Of a stretch of 45,588 nucleotides of DNA, positions 31,272 through 40,228 are shown one piece after another. The first letter of the stretch is position 1; each line of letters opens with the position of its first letter. The DNA comes from SKVL01 sp964559575. Its GTDB lineage: Bacteria; Patescibacteriota; Minisyncoccia; Phycocordibacterales; CSBR16-193. The notes beneath the pieces were generated by a model. That model did no database searches and was not told the DNA's origin. It worked only from the letters and a program-made list of their open reading frames with translations. Location: NCBI GenBank assembly GCA_964559575.1, contig CAZLGQ010000002.1, positions 1-45,588 of the forward strand. The letters run 5' to 3'. Made by a program: the position numbers and the translations under genes.

Positions 31272-32531
31272 ATGAAAGTTTTGATGTTTGGTTGGGAATT
31301 TCCTCCTCACAACAGTGGGGGGTTGGGCGTAGCCTGTAAAGGGATAGTTGACTCCCTTAATTCTCAAGGAATTTCAGTTTCTTTTGTTTTGCCTAAGAAA
31401 GTTCCTTTAGGTCCTTCTAATAAAAATGTTATTTTTGCTGATAAAAATTCGGCTGTTTTTAATGAAAAAGGTATTGACGTTCTCTTAACTCCTTATGTTA
31501 CATCTGAAAGTTACGAAAATCGCTTAAATGAAATTAAACAGGATCTTTCAAGTAATAAAAAATCAAGGAAAAAAAGACAGAAAAAACTTCATTATGGAAA
31601 AACTTTAGTTGATGAAGTTTATAGATATGGAGATTTGGCCGGAGATGTAGCGGAGAGTGAAGATCACGATATAATTCATGCTCATGACTGGCTTTCTTTT
31701 GAAGCCGGAATCGGAGCCAAAGAGGCTAGTGGTAAACCTTTGGTTGTTCATATACATGCTACCGAATTTGATAGAAGTGGGGAGAATGTTGATCAGAGGA
31801 TATATGATATAGAAAGGAGAGGTTTTCATTTTGCTGATAAGATAGTTTCCGTTTCTGCTCTTACTAAAAAAACTTTAATAGATAGGTATGGAGTTTCTGA
31901 AGACAAGATAACAGTAGTTCACAATGGAATAAAAGAAGAAGATTATAAAAATGCTTTGGAGGAAACTCCGGCCTCGGTAGTTGGAAAATTAAAAGATCAT
32001 GGATATAAAATAGTTCTTTTTGTTGGAAGGATCACTTTTCAGAAAGGTCCGGATTATTTTGTAAAAATGGCAAAAAAGGTTAGAGCTTATGAGCCAAATA
32101 CCTTTTTTGTTGTTTCAGGTTCAGGTGATATGGAAAAACAGATGATTAGGGAAGTTGCCGCTTCGGGTATGTCAGATAGGTTTATATTTACAGGTTTTTT
32201 GCGTGGTGAATCTTTAAGAACTGTATATAAAACTGCAGATATTTATATAATGCCTTCAGTTTCGGAACCTTTTGGTTTAACTCCACTGGAAGCAATGATA
32301 CAGAATACACCGGTATTAATATCAAGACAGTCCGGTGTTAGTGAAGTTGTAAATCATGCTCTTAAAGCTAATTTTTGGGATGTGGATGAAATGGCAAGTA
32401 AAGTTATTTCGGTTTTAAAAAACCCCCCTTTACATCAGTGTCTTAAGGTAAACGGAAAAAGAGAAGTCTCTAAAGTAAATTGGGATGTTGCAGCAGAAAA
32501 ATTAGTTTCCCTGTATAGGCAGTTACTGTAA
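31272..32531 (+). CDS. GT4-type glycosyltransferase, glycogen-synthase-like
   Basis: A GT-B glycosyltransferase of 419 residues. The start is set at the ATG 31272 (MKVLMFGWEFPP); the TTG two codons earlier is less likely. The N-terminal domain has the acceptor-side GGLGVACKG loop and HAHDWLS; the C-terminal domain has VFVGRITFQKGPD, SGSGDMEKQM and the donor-binding PSVSEPFGLTPLEAM with the E-x7-E type motif. The FPPHNSGGLG opening is shared with glycogen/starch synthase-like GT4/GT5 enzymes, and the following GH57 and GH15 genes point to alpha-glucan synthesis. A basic low-complexity insertion lies near residues 95-106. Product specificity is inferred from context. Confidence 0.8.
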   Translation: MKVLMFGWEFPPHNSGGLGVACKGIVDSLNSQGISVSFVLPKKVPLGPSNKNVIFADKNSAVFNEKGIDVLLTPYVTSESYENRLNEIKQDLSSNKKSRKKRQKKLHYGKTLVDEVYRYGDLAGDVAESEDHDIIHAHDWLSFEAGIGAKEASGKPLVVHIHATEFDRSGENVDQRIYDIERRGFHFADKIVSVSALTKKTLIDRYGVSEDKITVVHNGIKEEDYKNALEETPASVVGKLKDHGYKIVLFVGRITFQKGPDYFVKMAKKVRAYEPNTFFVVSGSGDMEKQMIREVAASGMSDRFIFTGFLRGESLRTVYKTADIYIMPSVSEPFGLTPLEAMIQNTPVLISRQSGVSEVVNHALKANFWDVDEMASKVISVLKNPPLHQCLKVNGKREVSKVNWDVAAEKLVSLYRQLL

Positions 32532-32621
32532 TTTAATAACTGTTTCAAGGTTGTATTTACTGGATTGTTTTAATATACACGGCTTGTTAACATTGCTTAA
32601 AAGAGTTGGTCCGAGTTATTA

Positions 32622-32647
32622 TGTCTTACAAGACAGTTTTTTTATAA
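32622..32647 (+). terminator. Weak hairpin with T-run after the glycosyltransferase gene
   Basis: 5-bp stem TGTCT/AGACA (32622-32626 with 32631-32635), TACA loop, followed by G and seven T. The short stem makes it a weak or partial terminator before the GH57 gene. Confidence 0.35.
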
Positions 32648-32665
32648 GATCTAATTTTAAAAGCC

Positions 32666-33916
32666 ATGGCCTCAGTTTGTTTTTATTTTCAAGTTCATCA
32701 ACCATTCCGTGTTAAAAAGTATGGGATATTTGATATAGGTAACCCTGATTATTTTAATGAAGACAGTGAAACAGATCTAAACAATGAACGTATATTAAAA
32801 AAAGTCGGTAGAAAGTGTTATATTCCGGCTAATAGAGTCTTAAAAAATGTATTGGATAATAATCCTGATTTTAAAATAAGTTTTTCGTTTTCTGGAGTTT
32901 TTTTGGAACAGTGTGCCTTATTCGCACCGGAGATACTGGAGTCATTTAAAGAGTTAACAGATACAGGCAGAGTGGAAATATTAAATGAAACTTATTACCA
33001 TTCTTTAGCTGCTCTTTATTCCCAAAAGGAATTTGAAAAACAAGTAAAACTTCACGGGGAAGTAGTAAAAGAACTTTTTGATATAGATCCTAAGATATTT
33101 AGAAACACAGAACTTATTTATAATAACGACATTGCTAAAGAGGCTCGCAAAATGGGTTTTAAAGGAATATTGGCTGAAGGGGCAGATCATGTTTTGGGTT
33201 GGAGAAGTCCTAATTTTTTGTATAAACCGGTTGGAATAGACGATATGGCTCTTCTTCTAAAGAACTATCGTTTATCTGATGATGTGGCTTTTAGGTTTGG
33301 AGAGAAAGGTTGGAAAGAGTATCCATTAACCGCTGAAAAGTTTTCTCAATGGTTATCAGCTTATAATGGAAGTGGAGAGATAATAAATCTTTTTATGGAT
33401 TATGAAACATTTGGTGAACATCAGTGGGAGGATACCGGTATATTTGAATTTTTAAGACATTTTCCTGATGAGTTTTTGAAACACCCTGATAATAATTTTG
33501 TTACTCCAAGTGAGGCTATTGAAAAGTATAAAGTTGTAGGAGAAATAGATACATCTGACTATGTTTCTTGGGCTGATGTTGAAAGAGATATATCTGCTTG
33601 GCGGTCAAATGAGATACAACACGATGCTCTTCGTTGTATATATGAATTAGAACGTGACGTGGTTGAGTTGAATGATCCCGAAATACTTCATACTTGGAGA
33701 AAGTTACAAACATCTGATCACTTTTATTATATGTGTACCAAATGGTTTCAAGATGGAGATGTTCATAAATACTTTAATCCATATGATTCGCCTTACGAAG
33801 CCTTTATAGCTTTTAGTAATGTTATTAGTGATCTTAAATTAAGGATAGATGAAAAAAGATCAGAAAAATTAAAGGATAAAAAAGAAGAAAAAGTTGTTTC
33901 TTCCAATGAAAGTTAA
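32666..33916 (+). CDS. GH57 glycoside hydrolase (alpha-amylase / glucanotransferase type)
   Basis: A 416-residue enzyme of glycoside hydrolase family 57. Conserved regions are HQP near the N-terminus (11-13), FSFSGVFLEQ (73-82), RNTELIYNN with the nucleophile E149, and MDYETFGEH with the acid/base D245. The (beta/alpha)7 barrel is followed by the C-terminal helical domain and a charged tail. It should act on alpha-1,4-glucans in the cytoplasm, since no signal peptide is seen. Hydrolysis versus 4-alpha-glucanotransfer cannot be separated by eye. The genes from here to the GH15 enzyme are within 10 bp of each other and form one operon. Confidence 0.9.
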   Translation: MASVCFYFQVHQPFRVKKYGIFDIGNPDYFNEDSETDLNNERILKKVGRKCYIPANRVLKNVLDNNPDFKISFSFSGVFLEQCALFAPEILESFKELTDTGRVEILNETYYHSLAALYSQKEFEKQVKLHGEVVKELFDIDPKIFRNTELIYNNDIAKEARKMGFKGILAEGADHVLGWRSPNFLYKPVGIDDMALLLKNYRLSDDVAFRFGEKGWKEYPLTAEKFSQWLSAYNGSGEIINLFMDYETFGEHQWEDTGIFEFLRHFPDEFLKHPDNNFVTPSEAIEKYKVVGEIDTSDYVSWADVERDISAWRSNEIQHDALRCIYELERDVVELNDPEILHTWRKLQTSDHFYYMCTKWFQDGDVHKYFNPYDSPYEAFIAFSNVISDLKLRIDEKRSEKLKDKKEEKVVSSNES

Positions 33917-33926
33917 ATAAAGTTTT

Positions 33927-34367
33927 ATGGGTCAAGAAAAAAAAGATAAAAAAGGTTTTTTAAGTTATTTTTTAAAAAATAATGATAAAAAAAGAATTGA
34001 TAAACCGGTTTCTAATAAAAAGAATCGTTTAATTGTGAAAAATGAAAATGAAGATTTTATTAATTTTTTAGAAGGTAATGATCAAAAAAAAGAACCGGTT
34101 TCAAATAAAGGTTTAACAGAAGCTCCTTCTGGTCAGCGTTTTTTTGTTTTTGAAGGTCCTTCTGTAAAAAGTCTTGATGATCTTAGTTACTATCTTGGCA
34201 CTATGACAGAAAGACAGATTCGTCATCATGTTACTGAAGATAAAAATGATTTTGCTTCTTGGGTTAGAGATGTTTTAAAGCAAGATAAATTAGCTAATGA
34301 TCTTGAAAAAACTAAAAATAGAGAAGAAATGATAAATATTTTAAATAATTTTTTAAATTCTAAATAA
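33927..34367 (+). CDS. Small conserved protein between GH57 and GH15 genes (DUF5752-like)
   Basis: A 146-residue protein. Residues 1-55 are Lys/Asn-rich and probably disordered; residues 70-146 form a compact domain with FVFEGPSVKSLDDL, the RQIRHHVTEDKNDFASWVRDVL motif and a C-terminal helix. This domain resembles the small module I know as DUF5752, often found beside or fused to sugar-metabolism enzymes in archaea and CPR; that assignment is from memory of the motif and uncertain. Its place inside the operon, 10 bp after GH57 and 4 bp before GH15, suggests an accessory or regulatory role in glucan turnover. No catalytic residues are recognised. Confidence 0.6.
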   Translation: MGQEKKDKKGFLSYFLKNNDKKRIDKPVSNKKNRLIVKNENEDFINFLEGNDQKKEPVSNKGLTEAPSGQRFFVFEGPSVKSLDDLSYYLGTMTERQIRHHVTEDKNDFASWVRDVLKQDKLANDLEKTKNREEMINILNNFLNSK

Positions 34368-34371
34368 TTTT

Positions 34372-36345
34372 ATGGCCAGACCTTTGGTTTTTGGAAACGG
34401 AATGATCTTAGTTTGCTTGGATAAAGATGCTCAAGTTAGGGATTTTTATTTTCCTTATGTGGGATCGGAAAATCACATAGGAAGAAGGGATGTTCATAAA
34501 ATTGGTGTTTGGGTTGATGATAGAATTAGTTGGTTTTCAGATAAAGAGTGGAGTGTTGATGTTCGTTATAAAGAAGACATGATGACCTCGGATATTACTG
34601 CTCATAATAGTAAGATGCAGATCTCAGTTCATTTTTCAGATGTGGTTTATAATGAAAAGAATATTTTTTTAAGATCAATTACTGTTAATAATCATGCCGA
34701 AAGAGAAAGAGAGATTAGACTTTTTTTTAATCAGCAGTTTGAAATATCACAAACATATTATGCTGATACCGCTTATTATAATCCAACACTTCATGCTTTG
34801 GTTCATTATAAAGGAAGAAGGGTGTTTTTAGTAAGTGCCAGAGATGAAAATGGAGACTTTTTTACTGAGTATTCCACCGGACTTTTTAACATAGAAGGTA
34901 AAGAGGGTACCTGGAGAGATGCAGAGGATGGAAGGTTATTAAAAAATCCCATAGAGCATGGAGAGGTTGATTCTACCTTAGGATTAATTATTAATATAGA
35001 AGCAAATGGTTCTAAAAAGGCTTACTATTGGATATGTGTTGGAGAAACTCTGGGAGAAGCCGAGAGACTTCAAGGTCATCTTTTGTATAAGACCGAGGAC
35101 CATGTTATTGAAAGTACCAGTAAGTTTTGGCATGCTTGGGTTAATAATTTTGATATTAATTTTGAAGGTTTAAATAGTGAGGTACAAAAAGCTTTTAAAA
35201 GATCACTTTTAACTATCAGAACTCACTGTGATAACAGAGGAGGAATAATTGCTTCTGGTGATTCGGCTCAGTTCCAATACGGAAGGGATACTTATAGTTA
35301 TGTTTGGCCACGTGACGGTGTTTTTATTTCTCTTAGTATGGATAAGGCCGGTTACTCGGAAATATCCGAGAGGTTTTATCGTTTTTGTAACAGTGTTATG
35401 GCTCAAGGGGGTTACATGCTTCACAAGTATCAACCTGATATGTCTTTGGGAAGTTCTTGGCATCCGTGGATACAGGGAAACGAATCACAGTTAGCTATAC
35501 AGGAAGATGAAACCGCTCTTTTACTTTTTGGTCTCTGGGAGCATTATAATTTAAATAAGAACTTAGAGTTTGTTGAAGAGTTTTACAATCCTTTTATTAA
35601 AAAAGCTGCAGAGTTTATAAAAAATTACAGAGATAAAAAAACAGGGTTACCTCATCCTAGTTATGATCTTTGGGAAGAGAACTATGCTATTTCAACATTT
35701 ACAGCCGCTTCTGTTTATGGAGCTTTAATCTCTGCTTCTAAGTTCGCTGAGATCTTAGGTAAAGAAGATGAAAAGGAGAGATATATTAGTGTCGCTAAAG
35801 AGGTGAAAGAGAGTATATTAAAATATATGTATGATGAAGAAAAAGGAACTTTTTTGAAATCAGTTAATATTGAAGATGATAACATCATTCCGAACCCCAT
35901 AATTGATGCCAGTTCTTTTTATGGTTGTTTTCGTTTTGGTGTTTTGTCTATTGATGACGATAGATTAAAAAGAGCTTTTGAATCAACTCAAAAGGCTTTG
36001 TCTGATCCTATACCGATAAAAGGATCTGCTAGATATGAAAATGATAAATATCATGCTCCCGAACATGGGTATAGAGATGTTCCCGGTAACCCTTGGTTTG
36101 TAACTACCCTTTGGTTAATTCAGTATAAAATAGCAAGAGCTAATTCGGAGGAAGAATTAAATTTTGTTAATGAAGAACTTATGTGGGCGGTTAAAAACTC
36201 TCTTCCTACAGGTGCTTTATCAGAACAACTTAATCCCTATACTGGAGAACCTTTATCAGTAACTCCTCTTGTTTGGAGTCATGCAGAGTTTGTTTTGGCG
36301 GTTCTTGAATATATAGAAAAAATAAGAATTTTAAGATCAGAGTAG
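34372..36345 (+). CDS. GH15 glucoamylase-type glucan hydrolase
   Basis: A 657-residue glycoside hydrolase family 15 protein. An N-terminal beta-sandwich (to about residue 260) with MARPLVFGNG and DFYFPYVG is followed by the (alpha/alpha)6 barrel with YVWPRDGVF (310-318), the general acid in LWEENYA (E435/E436) and the general base E618 in GALSEQLNP. It would release glucose from alpha-glucans or related oligosaccharides. It lacks a signal peptide, so it works inside the cell. With the glycosyltransferase and GH57 it makes a synthesis-and-breakdown set for a storage glucan. A trehalase or glucodextranase activity within GH15 cannot be excluded. Confidence 0.9.
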   Translation: MARPLVFGNGMILVCLDKDAQVRDFYFPYVGSENHIGRRDVHKIGVWVDDRISWFSDKEWSVDVRYKEDMMTSDITAHNSKMQISVHFSDVVYNEKNIFLRSITVNNHAEREREIRLFFNQQFEISQTYYADTAYYNPTLHALVHYKGRRVFLVSARDENGDFFTEYSTGLFNIEGKEGTWRDAEDGRLLKNPIEHGEVDSTLGLIINIEANGSKKAYYWICVGETLGEAERLQGHLLYKTEDHVIESTSKFWHAWVNNFDINFEGLNSEVQKAFKRSLLTIRTHCDNRGGIIASGDSAQFQYGRDTYSYVWPRDGVFISLSMDKAGYSEISERFYRFCNSVMAQGGYMLHKYQPDMSLGSSWHPWIQGNESQLAIQEDETALLLFGLWEHYNLNKNLEFVEEFYNPFIKKAAEFIKNYRDKKTGLPHPSYDLWEENYAISTFTAASVYGALISASKFAEILGKEDEKERYISVAKEVKESILKYMYDEEKGTFLKSVNIEDDNIIPNPIIDASSFYGCFRFGVLSIDDDRLKRAFESTQKALSDPIPIKGSARYENDKYHAPEHGYRDVPGNPWFVTTLWLIQYKIARANSEEELNFVNEELMWAVKNSLPTGALSEQLNPYTGEPLSVTPLVWSHAEFVLAVLEYIEKIRILRSE

Positions 36346-36395
36346 TTTCTAAAATATAATTATAAAGTAACTTTATTTATTCTATTTCTTCTTTG

Positions 36396-36404
36396 TGGTA
36401 GAAT
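36396..36404 (+). promoter_or_regulatory. Extended -10 promoter, leaderless start of the holin-like gene
   Basis: TGG-TAGAAT ends 7 nt before the ATG at 36412, the same geometry as at 29472-29488. Confidence 0.55.
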
Positions 36405-36411
36405 TTTTTTT

Positions 36412-36771
36412 ATGTCAATAGTAATTGCTAAATGGTTTGTGGGAGCTATATCTATAATGATAGTTGCTGAGCTTTTAGAATCAGTAACTGTTTCCGGTAT
36501 ATACATAGCTTTAATAGTCGCACTTTTGTGGGGTTTTTTAAATATTTTTGTAAGGCCAATTTTGATTTTTATTACTTTACCTTTGAATGTTATTACTTTT
36601 GGTCTTTTTACTTTTATTATAAACGGATCACTTCTTCTCTTTTTAGCCTCTTTTGTTGACGGTCTTTCGGTAGATAGTTTGATATGGGCTATAGTAGCTG
36701 CAATGTTAGTAGCTGTTTTGAATTGGTTTGGTAATTACATTATTGAACTAATATCTACTGAAAATAGATAA
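36412..36771 (+). CDS. Phage-holin-family (PF04020-type) membrane protein
   Basis: A 119-residue protein of four hydrophobic helices. The central motif with NIFVRPILIFITLPLNVITFGLFTFIING is characteristic of the 'phage holin family' (mycobacteriophage holin superfamily IV) proteins that are widespread in bacterial chromosomes without phages. No endolysin or other phage gene is near, so a lysis role is unlikely. The real function is unknown. It is transcribed from its own extended -10 box and could read into the MYG1 and obg genes downstream. Confidence 0.8.
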   Translation: MSIVIAKWFVGAISIMIVAELLESVTVSGIYIALIVALLWGFLNIFVRPILIFITLPLNVITFGLFTFIINGSLLLFLASFVDGLSVDSLIWAIVAAMLVAVLNWFGNYIIELISTENR

Positions 36772-36797
36772 GATGATAATAGATTTAAATTATAAAA

Positions 36798-37691
36798 ATG
36801 ACTACTATTGTTACACATAATGGAAATTACCACTGCGATGATATTTTTGCCGTAGCAACTTTGTGTCTTTTTTTAGGAGAAGATGTACCCGTTGAGATAA
36901 TAAGAACAAGAGATGAGGATATTATTAAAAAGGCTGATTTTGTAGTTGATGTTGGGGGTTATTATGATGAAAATAAAAAAGTTTTTGATCATCATCAAAA
37001 TGGTGGTGCGGGAAAAAGAGACAATGGTGTTCCTTATGCTTCTTTTGGTTTAGTTTGGAAAGAATACAGTTACGAATTATGTGGGGATGAAGATGTGGTA
37101 GAGGAATTGGATAGAAAGATAGTTCAGTTTATTGATGCTGAAGATAATGGTGTTAAAATATCAAAAAATTTATTTGATAACATTGATGTTTATTCCATTC
37201 ATGAGTTTTTTCTTTCTTTTTCTCCTACTTGGGATGAAGAAGATGTTGATATTGATAGTATTTTTAATAAATGTGTTTACATAGCCAAAGAAGTTTTGAA
37301 AAGGGAGATAAAAATAATTAAAGATAATAAAAAAGCTGAAAAATTTGTTAAAGAGTCTTATGAAAATTCAAAAGATAAAAGAGTGGTGGTTTTAGATAGA
37401 TACTATCCTTGGAAAGATCTACTGACTTCTTTTTCGGAACCTCTTTTGGTAATTTATCCTTCTTTTGAAAATAGTTCTTGGCATGTACAAGCAGTACCAA
37501 AGGAAGCTAATATTTTTGAATCAAGATTATCTTTTCCTCAAAGTTGGGCGGGAAAAAGAGATTCAGAATTAGTTGAGGCAACCGGAGTAAAAGATGCTCT
37601 TTTTTGTCACAATAAAGTTTTTTTGGCGGTTGCCGGATCAAAAGAAGGAGCTTTGTTGCTTGCCAAAAAAGCATTGGATTTTTCAGATTAA
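36798..37691 (+). CDS. MYG1 family (UPF0160) protein, putative exonuclease
   Basis: A 297-residue member of the MYG1 family. The N-terminal THNGNYHCDDIFAVATL and VVDVGGYYDENKKVFDHHQNGG segments carry the His and Asp residues of a DHH-like metal-dependent phosphoesterase core; later LSFPQSWAGKRDSELVEATGV and FCHNKVFLAVAGSKEGAL blocks are also family typical. Eukaryotic MYG1 is a 3'-5' RNA exonuclease; bacterial members are less studied. The gene lies 9 bp before obg on the same strand. Confidence 0.85.
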   Translation: MTTIVTHNGNYHCDDIFAVATLCLFLGEDVPVEIIRTRDEDIIKKADFVVDVGGYYDENKKVFDHHQNGGAGKRDNGVPYASFGLVWKEYSYELCGDEDVVEELDRKIVQFIDAEDNGVKISKNLFDNIDVYSIHEFFLSFSPTWDEEDVDIDSIFNKCVYIAKEVLKREIKIIKDNKKAEKFVKESYENSKDKRVVVLDRYYPWKDLLTSFSEPLLVIYPSFENSSWHVQAVPKEANIFESRLSFPQSWAGKRDSELVEATGVKDALFCHNKVFLAVAGSKEGALLLAKKALDFSD

Positions 37692-37700
37692 AAAAATAAA

Positions 37701-38687
37701 ATGGCCTTTACAGATGAAATAAATATACATTTAAAAGCAGGAAAGGGCGGTGATGGGGTTGTTCGTTGGCGCCATGAGAAGTATAAAGAAAAAGGAGGTC
37801 CTTCCGGTGGAAATGGGGGACGTGGAGGTGATGTTGTAATAAAGGCGGTCAGAGATGTTTATCGCTTAAGTCATTATGCTCAATTTCCTGAACTTTCTGC
37901 GGAAAATGGTCAAGATGGTATGAAAGATAGTCGTGTTGGTGCAAAAGGAAATGATCTGGAATTATTTTTTCCTGTTGGTTCTGTTATTTTAAATAAAAGT
38001 ACAGGCGAAAGATGGGAACTTTTAGAGGAAGGTCAAGAAGGAGTTATATTAAAAGGTGGAAAGGGCGGTTTAGGAAATGAGTATTTTAAAAGTTCAAGAA
38101 ATGTTACACCAATGGAGCAAACAGATGGTAAACCCGGAAAAGAAGCTGATTTTTGTGTTGAACTTAAATTAATAGCCGATGCGGGTTTAGTGGGAATTCC
38201 TAGTTCAGGAAAATCAACACTTTTAAATACGCTTACCGGAGCAAAAAGTAAAGTTGGAAGTTATGATTTCACCACTTTGGAACCTCATTTAGGTGATCTT
38301 TATGGTGTGATAATAGCTGATATTCCCGGATTAATAGAAGGAGCATCGGAAGGTAGAGGGTTAGGGCATTCTTTTTTAAGACATATATCACGAACAGGAA
38401 TTTTGGTTTTTTGTATTTCAGCTGATTCTTCTGATGTACTTTCTGAATATGAGTTGGTTGATAAAGAAATAAGTCTTTTTGATGAAGAACTTTCAAAAAA
38501 ATCAAGAATAGTGGTGATCACTAAATCTGATCTTGTTGAAGATCAGAAAATAGAAGATCTGAAAGAGAAATTAAGTAATAAAATAAAGGTTCCGGTTTAT
38601 TCTGTTTCTGTTTTAGATGATGTGGCTGTTAAAGATCTTTCAGATACTTTGGTTGAAAAAATAAAGAAAGATAGGAATCTTTCATAA
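37701..38687 (+). CDS. obg: GTPase Obg
   Basis: Ribosome-associated GTPase involved in 50S maturation and stress responses. The 328 residues contain the glycine-rich Obg fold (to about 158: KAGKGGDGV, KGGPSGGNGGRGGDV, KGGKGGLGN) and the G domain with G1 GIPSSGKST (165-173), the switch region with FTTLEPHLG, G3 DIPGLIEGASEGRGLG and G4 TKSDLV. The G1 wording is SSG rather than the more common NAG or SVG. There is no C-terminal OCT domain. Start ATG at 37701 gives the standard N-terminus. Confidence 0.95.
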   Translation: MAFTDEINIHLKAGKGGDGVVRWRHEKYKEKGGPSGGNGGRGGDVVIKAVRDVYRLSHYAQFPELSAENGQDGMKDSRVGAKGNDLELFFPVGSVILNKSTGERWELLEEGQEGVILKGGKGGLGNEYFKSSRNVTPMEQTDGKPGKEADFCVELKLIADAGLVGIPSSGKSTLLNTLTGAKSKVGSYDFTTLEPHLGDLYGVIIADIPGLIEGASEGRGLGHSFLRHISRTGILVFCISADSSDVLSEYELVDKEISLFDEELSKKSRIVVITKSDLVEDQKIEDLKEKLSNKIKVPVYSVSVLDDVAVKDLSDTLVEKIKKDRNLS

Positions 38688-38699
38688 TCTTTGTTAAAT

Positions 38700-38708
38700 T
38701 GGTATAGT
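38700..38708 (+). promoter_or_regulatory. Extended -10 promoter of gatB
   Basis: TGG-TATAGT lies about 43 nt upstream of the gatB ATG (38751), giving a short leader of about 36 nt. Confidence 0.4.
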
Positions 38709-38750
38709 TATTTTTATTGTATTTAGTAAACAATAGTATTTAAAAAATTT

Positions 38751-40169
38751 ATGAAAAAATATTTTCCCACAATAGGTTTAGAGATCCACGCTCAACTTTC
38801 TACTGAAAGTAAGGTTTTTTGTAGTTGTTTAAATGATCCAAATGAAAAAAATCCCAACACAAATATCTGTCATATCTGTACCGGTCAACCCGGAGCTTTG
38901 CCTGTTGTAAATAAAGAGGCTATCAAAAAGATATTACAAGTAGGAGCTTCCTTAAAAGGAGAGTTAGCTGATTTTACTGAGTTTGATAGGAAACATTATT
39001 TTTATCCGGATATACCAAAAGGTTATCAGATAAGTCAGGATAAGTATCCTTTAGTTAAAAATGCTTTATTGAATGGGGTTGAAATTGCCAGGATACATCT
39101 TGAAGAAGATACAGCAAGATCTATTCATGATAAAAGTGGAGGGACTTTAGTTGATTTTAATAGATCCGGAGCTCCTCTTATGGAGCTTGTTACAAAACCT
39201 CAAATAAGGTCGGGAGAGCAAGCCGCTAATTTTGCCAAAGAGTTACAATTGCTTTTGCGTTATTTGGGTGTAGGAGAAGCTAATATGGAAAAAGGTGAAA
39301 TGCGTGTTGAAGCCAATCTTTCCATAAGTAGTTCTGAAAAGTTAGGTACTAAAGTTGAGATAAAGAATTTGAATTCTTTTAAATCGGTTGAAAAAGCTGT
39401 TGCTTACGAAATAGAAAGACATACTGAGATCTTAAATAAAGGAGAAAAGATAATTCAAGAAACAAGAGGTTGGGATGAAGAAAAACAGGTAACATTATCT
39501 CAAAGACAAAAAGAAGATTCTCATGATTATAGATATTTTCCTGAACCGGATATTCCTCCTTTTGTTCTTTCTGAAATAGAAGAGTTTTCACTAAATTCCA
39601 TTGTTTCTTCTTTTCCTGAGTTGCCTTGGGAAAAAAGAGAGAGGTATAAAAATAATTTTAGTATATCGGATGATAATATAGAAATATTTATTAATTCAAA
39701 AGAATTGGCTTCTTTTTTTGAAGATTCTGTTGCTTTGATCTCTTCTGAAATAGAAGATGCTCCTAAAAAAGCTGCTAATTATATAATAAGCGATCTTTTG
39801 GGAATGATGAAAGAAGACGGAGTTGAAACCGTGCCATTAAAAGCATCTCATTTTGCCGAACTTATAACTATGATATCTAAAGGAGAGCTTTCTTCCAGAG
39901 GAGGTAAGGACGTCCTTTCTATTATGTATAAAGGTGAAGATGGGAGTGCAAAAGAGATAGCAAAAAAACATGATCTTATTCAGTCTAATGATAGTGAAAG
40001 TGTCATATCCTTAGTTAAAGAGGTTATAAAAGAAAATCCTAAAGTTGTTAAAGATTATAAAGATGGAAAAGAGAGTTCATTACAGTTTTTGGTAGGACAG
40101 GGTATGAAAAAAAGTGGAGGTTCTATTAACCCACAACTTTTCAGAGACACTCTAAAAGAGATGGTTTAA
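38751..40169 (+). CDS. gatB: Asp-tRNA(Asn)/Glu-tRNA(Gln) amidotransferase subunit B
   Basis: Subunit of the GatCAB complex that amidates misacylated Glu-tRNA(Gln) and Asp-tRNA(Asn). Its 472 residues start with GLEIHAQLSTESKVFCSC and contain the zinc-site cysteines (FCSC and ICHIC), YPDIPKGYQISQ, the HLEEDTARS and DFNRSGAPLMELVTKP signatures and a C-terminal YqeY-like tail domain ending with FLVGQGMKKSGG. gatA and gatC are not in the window. The complex is relevant to the AspRS here, which has a residue linked to non-discriminating enzymes. The gene is followed by a bidirectional terminator. Confidence 0.95.
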   Translation: MKKYFPTIGLEIHAQLSTESKVFCSCLNDPNEKNPNTNICHICTGQPGALPVVNKEAIKKILQVGASLKGELADFTEFDRKHYFYPDIPKGYQISQDKYPLVKNALLNGVEIARIHLEEDTARSIHDKSGGTLVDFNRSGAPLMELVTKPQIRSGEQAANFAKELQLLLRYLGVGEANMEKGEMRVEANLSISSSEKLGTKVEIKNLNSFKSVEKAVAYEIERHTEILNKGEKIIQETRGWDEEKQVTLSQRQKEDSHDYRYFPEPDIPPFVLSEIEEFSLNSIVSSFPELPWEKRERYKNNFSISDDNIEIFINSKELASFFEDSVALISSEIEDAPKKAANYIISDLLGMMKEDGVETVPLKASHFAELITMISKGELSSRGGKDVLSIMYKGEDGSAKEIAKKHDLIQSNDSESVISLVKEVIKENPKVVKDYKDGKESSLQFLVGQGMKKSGGSINPQLFRDTLKEMV

Positions 40170-40194
40170 TTTTTTTAAAATATTAGAATATTAA

Positions 40195-40226
40195 AAATAC
40201 TCCCGGCAATAAAGCAGGGAGTATTT
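40195..40226. terminator. Bidirectional terminator between gatB and rnpB
   Basis: 10-bp stem (AAATACTCCC at 40195-40204 with GGGAGTATTT at 40217-40226) and 12-nt loop, with T-rich flanks on both strands. It ends gatB (plus) and the RNase P RNA (minus). Confidence 0.8.
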
Positions 40227-40228
40227 TA

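Noticed and set aside
36412..36771. Prophage remnant suggested by the holin-like protein
   Set aside because: Genes on both sides are housekeeping genes, no other phage gene is present, and this holin family is common in chromosomes without phages.
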